Shown here one piece after another: positions 7,562-13,124 of a DNA stretch of 13,124 nt. Source of the DNA: CAZAYB01 sp964489215 (GTDB lineage: Bacteria; Planctomycetota; Phycisphaerae; Sedimentisphaerales; Anaerohalosphaeraceae). A program made the position numbers and the translations under genes. The first letter of the stretch is position 1; each line of letters starts with the position of its first letter. The stretch spans positions 1 through 13,124 of the forward strand of contig CAZAYB010000063.1 of the NCBI GenBank assembly GCA_964489215.1, written 5' to 3'. The notes under the pieces are model-generated. The model saw only the letters and a program-made list of their open reading frames with translations, had not been told where the DNA came from and made no database searches.

Positions 7562-9376
7562 TCATTCTTTTCCTGTACTGATTAAATTAGTTATGTAATC
7601 TAATGCTTTTAGGGCGTAAAAAAGCAAAAGCAGCCCGACTGTTGAGCCCGCGAAGACTAAAAAGGCCTTGAACCATGGCCTGAAAATAAAAGTAAAAGCA
7701 AAAATCCTGTTTTGTAAGGGGTCAACCTTTTCAAATTCATACATATATTTTTTTGCGGCATTTTTAAGTTTGCCTAAGATGTCTATTTCAACTTCTCCAA
7801 AAAAGAAAGGAGCTTTGGCAGAGTGACACTGTTTGCATGATCCAAAGCCCATGGATTCTCCCAGAGGCCTTACATCATGGGCGATGGGCCATAAATATGG
7901 TTTTGCATCTTTATGTTCAAGGCTTTGCAGTTTGTTGTCCTTTATAATAAAGACATTGCCTCCTGTTATGTACCCGGCTTTTATGTTTAGTTTTTCCGCA
8001 AATATCTCAAGCAGTTCAGTAAGGCTCTGTTCATTGAGCTGCTCTGGTTTTAAGTTTTTTATGATTTTCTCAACGATATCCAGTTTTATTGGCACAAAGT
8101 CATTACCCTGTTGTTTTGCCCAATAAGCCGGCCAGATAAGGTTGTGCGGAGCAATCTTGTTATTTTCATTGACAGCGAAAACAGGTGTGATAATTTCAGG
8201 TTCAATGCCAATATTTACACCGTGAAATACACCCAGATAATGGTTTCTTGAAGTTTTAACTTTTGCGGTTTGCTGCTTTGGCAGTGGTCCGCTGTGGCAG
8301 GCAGTGCAGGTTAAAATTTCAAAGTGAACTGCGGGTATGCCTTTGTGGCGGGGTATTGGCGAGCTTAATTTTCCTTTTGCATGGCATGATTCACATGTCA
8401 TTTTGCCTGCAAGCGGGTTTGAAGTAAACTTTTCTTCTTCCGGATATCCTCGTACAATGTCATGTTCCAGGCCGTTCCTGTGGCAGTCAACGCAGAGCAA
8501 TCCTGAGTTCAGATGAACATCCTCGTCATTCATCCATTTTTCGGCGAATCCTTTTCCTGTCAGCATGTTGGAATGGCAGAAGTAACATCTTTTATCAGGT
8601 ATTTTCGCAGTTATGTCAAACAGCACCATGTTATCAGAGTCGAAAGCCTTGGAGTCATATTCAACGGCAGGCGGCGACTTGTCGGAGTCCATTATCATAT
8701 CGGGCATCATATAATCGAAAGTGTCGGGCATGTCTTTGGCTGAGCCGGAAACTTTGGCGAATTCACAGGATGCTGTCGGAGCCCAGCGAAAATTCTCCCT
8801 CATTTTCTGTATTGCATATTCCTTGCCGTCCTGGCCCCAATGTCTGTTGTGACATATCAGGCAGTTTATTTCAGATTTGCCGGATACGTACTGCCTCATA
8901 ATCTCCTGGGGAATGTTGTATTCGTTTTCTCCGACTCCTCCGCCGGGCATTTTTGAACCAAATCTTTTTATGAAGTCAAGTTTTGTAATACCGAAGATTT
9001 CAGGCTGGTAAGTGTCTTGCCAATTTCTGTATGAAAGCGGAACCTGGGTGAACAGGCCAGGATCGTAGTAAATCCAGGGTTGAGCCTTCCTTCCCGGCGG
9101 CATGTGATTTTGTCCAGCGTTAAAATGCCAGCCGTGACTTATAGTTTCGTAATCATGACACTTCCCGCAAGTTTGCCTTGTTGAAAACGGCAAAGCGGGG
9201 TCATCATCTGGTAGGATTATTTCTCCTGTTTCGTCGTAAAGCTCAATCAGGTGGACGGGCTGGGATCTGCTGCCGTCACTTTTGTCTCCGATGAAACCCT
9301 GCTGGTCAGCGGCAGTGATAAATTGAGTGGTCAATAGCAAAATGACCCCGGCCAAAGCGATGTGTTTTATTGTCAT
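7562..9376 (-). CDS. heptaheme c-type cytochrome with signal peptide and C-terminal membrane anchor
   Basis: About 604 residues from the ATG at 9374-9376. A TTG one codon earlier, at 9377-9379, is an alternative, and AAGGA upstream suits either. An N-terminal signal peptide ends near ITAA (about residue 23). Seven CXXCH heme-attachment motifs follow: CGKCH (70), CLICH (172), CYFCH (264), CVDCH (295), CESCH (328), CTACH (357) and CKQCH (514). The first lies in CHDYETISHGWHFNAG, whose extra histidines could serve as distal ligands. A helix near 570-590 (FLVFAGSTVGLLLLFYAL) anchors the C-terminus in the membrane. About 150 residues without heme motifs separate hemes six and seven and may form a separate domain. 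The protein should sit outside the cytoplasm and carry electrons, probably with the membrane protein encoded just downstream. It begins 26 bp after the Gfo/Idh/MocA gene, so they are likely cotranscribed. I do not recognise it as any named enzyme; a catalytic role is open. Confidence 0.92.
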   Translation of the reverse strand: MTIKHIALAGVILLLTTQFITAADQQGFIGDKSDGSRSQPVHLIELYDETGEIILPDDDPALPFSTRQTCGKCHDYETISHGWHFNAGQNHMPPGRKAQPWIYYDPGLFTQVPLSYRNWQDTYQPEIFGITKLDFIKRFGSKMPGGGVGENEYNIPQEIMRQYVSGKSEINCLICHNRHWGQDGKEYAIQKMRENFRWAPTASCEFAKVSGSAKDMPDTFDYMMPDMIMDSDKSPPAVEYDSKAFDSDNMVLFDITAKIPDKRCYFCHSNMLTGKGFAEKWMNDEDVHLNSGLLCVDCHRNGLEHDIVRGYPEEEKFTSNPLAGKMTCESCHAKGKLSSPIPRHKGIPAVHFEILTCTACHSGPLPKQQTAKVKTSRNHYLGVFHGVNIGIEPEIITPVFAVNENNKIAPHNLIWPAYWAKQQGNDFVPIKLDIVEKIIKNLKPEQLNEQSLTELLEIFAEKLNIKAGYITGGNVFIIKDNKLQSLEHKDAKPYLWPIAHDVRPLGESMGFGSCKQCHSAKAPFFFGEVEIDILGKLKNAAKKYMYEFEKVDPLQNRIFAFTFIFRPWFKAFLVFAGSTVGLLLLFYALKALDYITNLISTGKE

Positions 9377-9402
9377 CAAGCCAATTCCTTTTCGCTTTAT
9401 GT

Positions 9403-10740
9403 TTATATGACAAAATCTGAATCGTTAAAATTCAGCATACAGCCCTTTTCCACTGCTTCATTTACTTTTAATACCGTTACAGCGGTTTCGTATCCTATCT
9501 CCGGCGGACAATTTAGTTTCGCTTTGCCGCGGATGGAATCAAAGAAGTTTTCGAGATGGGGCTGATGATATTTCTTTTCCATTTTTGCATTTATCTCATA
9601 AGCAGGCGGAGCCTCTGTTTCTCTTACATCTAAAATAGCTTCATTATCCTGTTTGGGCTTTTCCTGTTCTGGTTCCAGTACTATTCCTGCTTTTACCCAC
9701 TTATCCCATTGCGGAGCATTGGGTTCTCTGTAAACAGCGCCTCTTGCTGAAGATTCTGAGATGTGTAAGGTTCCCTCATCTCCCATAAAAGTTTCGTAAT
9801 AACCGCCGTTGCTGTTTGTTGTCAGTGTTTGATAGTAGGCCCTTACATTTCCTTTGTCAGTTTTGTATTCATAAACAGCCATTACAGTGTCATACCATTG
9901 ATGAGTTTTACTGTCGTAATAGTCAGTTCCTCCGCTTGCAATTACTGAACCTGGTCTTGCGTTTAGGAACCAGTTATAGATATCAATCTGGTGAGATCCA
10001 AGGTCTACGATTGGACCTCCTCCGAGTCCTTTATACCATCTCCAGTTTCTGAACTGCTCCATTGAATCATATCCGTACTCATTGAGGACCTGTTGGGGTA
10101 TTTGTGCCTTTTTGGGCCAACCCAGGAGCGGTTTTGCCGAGCGGTTCCACTGGCCGTTTACAGCTGTTATTCTTCCGAGCATATTCGCTTCTTTGATTAC
10201 TTTTTCATAGCTGTGTCTGTATTTTGGGTTGCTCCTTCTTTGGTGGCCAATTTGCAGCAGTTTTTTAGAATCTTTTGCTGCTTTAACCATTTTTTTTGCA
10301 TCATTGAGATTGTTACTCATTTCTTTTTCGCAATAAACATTTAAGCCGGCATTTAAGCAGTCTATAGTTTGTCGAGCGTGCCAGAAATCTGGTGTTGCTA
10401 TGATAACTGCGTCCAGATCATTTTCCGAAGCGAGCATTTCTTTATGGTCTATGTATGAGTTACAATCATGTTTGTAGGCTTTTAACAGTCTGGCAGCACG
10501 TCTTAAATTATAATCTTCCCATATATCACAAACTGCTTTGAATCTCAGTCCTGGTATTTTAAGGCATGAGTTTAACAGTACCTGGCCCTGTGCACCTGCT
10601 CCGATAATTGCCACGTTTATATCATCAGCTTTTGACGGGTCATTTGAGGCAATTATATTTGGCACAAAAAATAAACCAGCACCTGCGGCAGCAGTGTTTT
10701 TGATAAATGTTCTTCGGTCAATGTCAGTTTTTTCAGACAT
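9403..10740 (-). CDS. Gfo/Idh/MocA family protein with Tat signal
   Basis: A complete 445-residue protein. The N-terminus has a twin-arginine motif (DRRTFIKN, 8-15), then an Ala/Gly/Phe-rich hydrophobic core to about residue 31, indicating Tat export. The Rossmann motif is IIGAGAQG (45-52). The catalytic-lysine site reads YCEKEMSNN (136-144), keeping the lysine but replacing the proline of the usual EKP by Glu. The C-terminal domain has GGGPIVDLGSHQIDIYNW (240-257), with H250 at the conserved active-site position. Length and layout match the exported planctomycete-type oxidoreductases. The substrate is unknown. The ATG at 10738-10740 has only a weak ribosome site (GTGAG, about 7 nt upstream). 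It appears to be the first gene of a six-gene operon with cytochromes and ApbE, driven by the promoter at 10815-10843. It is a possible electron source or structural partner for them, though this family normally uses NAD(P). Confidence 0.93.
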   Translation of the reverse strand: MSEKTDIDRRTFIKNTAAAGAGLFFVPNIIASNDPSKADDINVAIIGAGAQGQVLLNSCLKIPGLRFKAVCDIWEDYNLRRAARLLKAYKHDCNSYIDHKEMLASENDLDAVIIATPDFWHARQTIDCLNAGLNVYCEKEMSNNLNDAKKMVKAAKDSKKLLQIGHQRRSNPKYRHSYEKVIKEANMLGRITAVNGQWNRSAKPLLGWPKKAQIPQQVLNEYGYDSMEQFRNWRWYKGLGGGPIVDLGSHQIDIYNWFLNARPGSVIASGGTDYYDSKTHQWYDTVMAVYEYKTDKGNVRAYYQTLTTNSNGGYYETFMGDEGTLHISESSARGAVYREPNAPQWDKWVKAGIVLEPEQEKPKQDNEAILDVRETEAPPAYEINAKMEKKYHQPHLENFFDSIRGKAKLNCPPEIGYETAVTVLKVNEAVEKGCMLNFNDSDFVI

Positions 10741-10809
10741 TTGCTACTCACTTTCAAAAATTAATTGTTTAAAGATAGTTTCAAAAACCAGCACAGCAGA
10801 AAAAACTTT

Positions 10810-10824
10810 ACTGTATTATACAGT
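10810..10824. promoter_or_regulatory. 15-bp perfect palindrome over the -10 box, putative operator
   Basis: ACTGTATTATACAGT is a perfect inverted repeat (7-bp arms, 1-bp centre) that fully covers the TATAAT box of the promoter at 10815-10843. A dimeric repressor bound here would block RNA polymerase. It resembles an SOS-type CTGT-N-ACAG box in outline, but the spacing (5 bp between CTGT and ACAG) is shorter than the LexA site of E. coli. The regulator is unknown. Confidence 0.4.
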
Positions 10825-10843
10825 CTGTCATGTCCGTAATCAA
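10815..10843 (-). promoter_or_regulatory. putative sigma70-type promoter of the cytochrome operon
   Basis: On the minus strand TTGATT (10838-10843) and a perfect TATAAT (10815-10820) are separated by exactly 17 bp. Transcription would start near 10808, giving a leader of about 68 nt before the ATG at 10740. The promoter lies in the 127-bp gap after the PfkB kinase gene and implies that the kinase and the six-gene operon are separately transcribed. It is the best-scoring promoter by eye in the window. Confidence 0.6.
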
Positions 10844-10867
10844 TATTGAGTCTGAATTTTTTTATAA

Positions 10868-12064
10868 TCAATTGTTGTCATCAGGTCCATGCCATAAACC
10901 GTGTTCCTGGCAGAAATTCCAGCCTGGATCGTCTATTTTTGCATCTATCATAGGTAATTTCGCATCAAGTATTTCTGTGCTTTTTTGCCAGTTTTCTATT
11001 CCGCTGACGGCATCGAGTACCTGTACGTTCTGGTAACCAAGGCAAGTGGCATATTTTAGAGCTTTTTCAATATTCAATCCCCTTAGATATGCACTTAACA
11101 GTCCAGCAATTGAAGAATCTCCGGAGCCTGTTGCTGAGCCAAAAGAGTCAACGACAAAAGCAGGGGCCCATAAATGGCGGTTTGCCCAGTTTTCTTGATT
11201 GCCGGGTTTTGCCGCCCCGAGATTTGCGAGTTTTTCTTTAGGTGAGGTTTTAATGTAAAAGCCGCGGTGTCCACTTTTGAGACTGACCATTTTTGCGCCC
11301 ATTTGGAGTATTTCATCTGCCAGACTGCTGTAGCGGGATGGTGATATAAAATCGATGAGTTCTTTGTTGTCGTGCTCTGCCTTCATTTTCAAAAACTCCT
11401 GCGGGTGAAGCATGTAAAACGTTTCTTCAATCGACGGCAGATGTATATCAACATACGGGAGTATGTTTTCCAGTATTTTTCTCCATGGTGCCTTTCCTGA
11501 TTTTGAGTCCGGGTCCGGCAGTGTCATATCGCAGGATGTAGTGGCGCCTGCTTCTTTGGCGATTTTGAAAATTTGCATCAATTCTTTCCCTTCATCGGCG
11601 AACATCAGGTCCATAAGCGGCGGATAGCCAAAATGAAAATGTCTGCAGTCGGCGATAAGTTTTGGGTCGAGATCGCTGGAAGTGAAATAGTTGTTTGTCC
11701 CTGGGTTGTGCAGGAATATGCGGTCAATTCCCGGAGGTGATATAACAACAGTGTAAGAACTGCTTTTTCCTTTGAGAATACTGAAACCATCAGTGCTTCC
11801 GGTTTTTGAGAGCAGATCTATGGTAATTTTTCCCAGCACGTCATCTCCTACACAGGCACAAAAAGCGACCTTATTGCCTAATTTTTTAAGGTTCAGTGCG
11901 GTATTTGATACGGGACCGCCTGTGCTTATGTGTGCGTCGTTAACGTTTACGAGCTTTCCAGGCCGCATTATCTGATCAATGCTTTTGGCTCCTGTGTCCG
12001 GGAATAAAGGGATTATATCGAGGCATAGGTGCCCTGCGACGATAATGTCATAGGTTCTGCTCAT
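10868..12064 (-). CDS. PfkB family carbohydrate kinase
   Basis: A complete 398-residue cytoplasmic protein of the ribokinase/PfkB superfamily, which transfers the ATP gamma-phosphate to a sugar or nucleoside hydroxyl. The N-terminal sugar-binding signature is HISTGGPVSNTALNLKKLG (45-63). The second PfkB signature near the C-terminus reads VVDSFGSATGSGDSSIAG (304-321), with D316 as the expected catalytic base and GSG forming the anion hole. The extra residues between D306 and TGSGD fit a subfamily with a longer loop. LPSIEET (209-215) and LKSGHRG (262-268) match the ATP-site region. At 398 residues it is longer than ribokinase (about 310), with inserts near 180-245 and 275-300. The ATG is preceded by AAGGAG at 6 nt. 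It probably phosphorylates a sugar released by the neighbouring oxidoreductase/hydrolase pathway; the substrate is not determinable. Confidence 0.93.
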   Translation of the reverse strand: MSRTYDIIVAGHLCLDIIPLFPDTGAKSIDQIMRPGKLVNVNDAHISTGGPVSNTALNLKKLGNKVAFCACVGDDVLGKITIDLLSKTGSTDGFSILKGKSSSYTVVISPPGIDRIFLHNPGTNNYFTSSDLDPKLIADCRHFHFGYPPLMDLMFADEGKELMQIFKIAKEAGATTSCDMTLPDPDSKSGKAPWRKILENILPYVDIHLPSIEETFYMLHPQEFLKMKAEHDNKELIDFISPSRYSSLADEILQMGAKMVSLKSGHRGFYIKTSPKEKLANLGAAKPGNQENWANRHLWAPAFVVDSFGSATGSGDSSIAGLLSAYLRGLNIEKALKYATCLGYQNVQVLDAVSGIENWQKSTEILDAKLPMIDAKIDDPGWNFCQEHGLWHGPDDNN

Positions 12065-12099
12065 ATTGGACTCCTTGTTAAATTTATTGATTTATTGAA

Positions 12100-12127
12100 C
12101 TTATAAAAAAGATTCCTTACTTTTCAA
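12100..12127 (-). promoter_or_regulatory. putative sigma70-type promoter of the PfkB kinase gene
   Basis: Read on the minus strand, TTGAAA (12122-12127) and TATAAG (12100-12105) are separated by 16 bp. Each differs from consensus at one position. The start would be near 12093, about 28 nt ahead of the ATG at 12064, with AAGGAG in the leader. Confidence 0.55.
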
Positions 12128-12459
12128 GCAAGCTCAAGGATATCTTCGAAGGTAATTATAGGCAATTTGGGTAAAATTCAATATTCTTATGTCAATAATA
12201 TATATAAAATCGGCGTTTCTCAAAGAAAAATATCTGATTTGACTGATTTTATGACTTGATTGAACTTTTGCAAAAAAACAGCATTTCGGCGTTAATTCAA
12301 GTCAGTAGGCTTATGTGTTCAATAACTAAAGGTTAAACGGTGCCCCTAAAAATTCATTTCATAAGTCTTGCAAGGAATATTATTAGGCGGTAGTATATTA
12401 TGCGTATGAGGAAATTTTATGTTTTCAAGGAATATTCTTAAAATTGAAGGGCAGAAAGA
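12128..12459. other. AT-rich divergent intergenic region
   Basis: This stretch separates the kinase promoter from the DUF1080 lipoprotein gene. I see no convincing gene, RNA or terminator. It contains an 11-bp direct repeat, CAAGGAATATT, at 12371-12381 and 12426-12436, the second copy extending into a GAATATTC palindrome. A possible -10 (TATATT/TATTAT, 12394-12401) for the plus-strand gene has no good -35. A 13-codon frame from the ATG at 12400 ends at TAA and is most likely chance. Confidence 0.5.
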
Positions 12460-13124
12460 ATGAATTTCATGACATTTTTAAGGTTAATTTCAATTATTTC
12501 GATGTCTTTACTGTTTATTTCCTGTGTACCTGAGCAGGGCAGCAAATGGGGGGTTCATGATCTTTCCCGGCCGAGGCCTCGTGTAGTTCGGCCTGGACAA
12601 ACTGACGATGCGCCTCCTTCAGATGCTGTTGTTTTATTTGATGGAACAGATTTTGATCACTGGAAACATGTTTCAGGCTCAGATCAGGTTAGATGGAAAA
12701 TAAAAGATAATTACATGGAGGTAACCCCTAAGACAGGTGACATTGAAACCAGGGAGGGTTTTGGGTCTTGCCAGCTTCATATTGAATGGCGTACACCAGA
12801 ACCGGTTCATGGGTCAGGCCAGGGAAGGGGAAACAGCGGGATATTTTTTATGGGCAGGTATGAGGTGCAGGTTCTTGACAGTTATAACAATGATACATAT
12901 CCAGACGGCCAGGCGGGTGCAATTTACGGTCAAAAACCGCCTCTGGTTAACGCCTGCAGAAAGCCGGGCCAGTGGCAAAGTTATGACATTATTTTTCATG
13001 CTCCTATTTTTGAAAATGAAAAAATCCAAAAACCCGCAACTATAACAGTTCTTCACAACAACGTTCTGATACAGGATAACTGGCAGATAAAGGGCACTAC
13101 TTATCATTCAAAAGCTGCCGGTTA
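12460..13124 (+). CDS. 3-keto-disaccharide hydrolase (DUF1080) lipoprotein, 3'-truncated by window edge
   Basis: About 221 residues are visible and the frame is open at the right edge. The ATG at 12460 has AAGGG about 8 nt upstream; an in-frame ATG at 12469 is an alternative. The signal peptide ends in a lipobox, LFISC, so the mature protein should be lipid-anchored at C22. The DUF1080 domain begins near residue 58 with VVLFDGTDFDHWKHV, then VRWKIKDNYMEVTP, FGSCQLHIEWRTP, GRGNSGIFFMGRYEVQVLDSY (split around residue 130), AGAIYGQKPPLVNACRKPGQWQSYDIIFHAP. The GNSGIF...YEVQVLDSY core is the family signature. The fold is concanavalin-like, and characterised relatives hydrolyse 3-keto-glycosides. 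It lies opposite the PfkB kinase across a 395-bp gap. Its presence with Gfo/Idh/MocA enzymes and an isomerase supports a 3-keto-sugar route. Confidence 0.93.
   Translation, partial: MNFMTFLRLISIISMSLLFISCVPEQGSKWGVHDLSRPRPRVVRPGQTDDAPPSDAVVLFDGTDFDHWKHVSGSDQVRWKIKDNYMEVTPKTGDIETREGFGSCQLHIEWRTPEPVHGSGQGRGNSGIFFMGRYEVQVLDSYNNDTYPDGQAGAIYGQKPPLVNACRKPGQWQSYDIIFHAPIFENEKIQKPATITVLHNNVLIQDNWQIKGTTYHSKAAG

Noticed and set aside
10741..10867. Possible terminator for the PfkB kinase gene
   Set aside because: A CTGCTGTGCTGG stretch near T-runs looked like a stem at first but does not fold back on itself; no hairpin was found.
12400..12441. A 13-codon plus-strand frame in the leader of the DUF1080 gene
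   Set aside because: Composition is unremarkable, there is no regulatory codon run or attenuator hairpin, and the AT-rich context makes it likely by chance.
12737..13045. A 102-codon plus-strand frame near the right edge
   Set aside because: It is the +1 frame of the DUF1080 coding sequence, whose domain motifs are in the other frame.

Overview
The window looks like a piece of a planctomycete-type chromosome, or a relative in the Planctomycetota/Verrucomicrobiota/Lentisphaerota group. This is inferred from gene content: three Gfo/Idh/MocA oxidoreductases (two with twin-arginine signals), a sugar phosphate isomerase/epimerase, a PfkB sugar kinase and a lipoprotein 3-keto-disaccharide hydrolase (DUF1080). 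That combination is typical of heterotrophic planctomycetes. The DNA is moderately AT-rich by eye, and most genes have recognisable Shine-Dalgarno sequences. Multiheme cytochromes suggest anaerobic or respiratory capacity. No RNA gene, CRISPR array, insertion sequence or phage gene was seen.

Layout. (1) 1-2940, minus strand: a three-gene sugar-oxidoreduction operon reading leftward from a promoter near 2912-2940. It encodes a cytoplasmic Gfo/Idh/MocA enzyme, a TIM-barrel isomerase/epimerase, and a Tat-exported Gfo/Idh/MocA enzyme cut by the left edge. (2) 3030-3755, plus strand: a lone family 2 glycosyltransferase whose end lies 7 bp from the end of the next, convergent operon. (3) 3763-10843, minus strand: a tightly packed run of six genes from a good promoter at 10815-10843, which carries a perfect 15-bp palindrome over its -10 box. 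In transcription order these are a Tat-type Gfo/Idh/MocA protein, a membrane-anchored heptaheme cytochrome c, a five-helix membrane protein resembling b-type cytochromes, a discoidin-like lipoprotein, an Agl23-like GT-C membrane protein and an ApbE flavin transferase. (4) 10868-12127, minus: a PfkB-family kinase with its own promoter. (5) 12065-12459: a divergent intergenic region. (6) 12460-13124, plus: a DUF1080 lipoprotein cut by the right edge.

How the parts may work together. Groups 1 and 6, with the first gene of group 3, resemble the set used by some bacteria to cleave glycosides through a 3-keto intermediate: oxidation at C3, elimination or hydrolysis, then re-reduction. The PfkB kinase could phosphorylate a released sugar. 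The most unusual part is group 3, where an exported sugar-oxidoreductase-type protein shares an operon with a c-type/b-type cytochrome pair, a surface-type lipoprotein, a glycosyltransferase-like membrane protein and a flavinylating enzyme. It may be an envelope electron-transfer module tied to carbohydrate oxidation. This is inference, and no flavin-acceptor protein is visible in the window.
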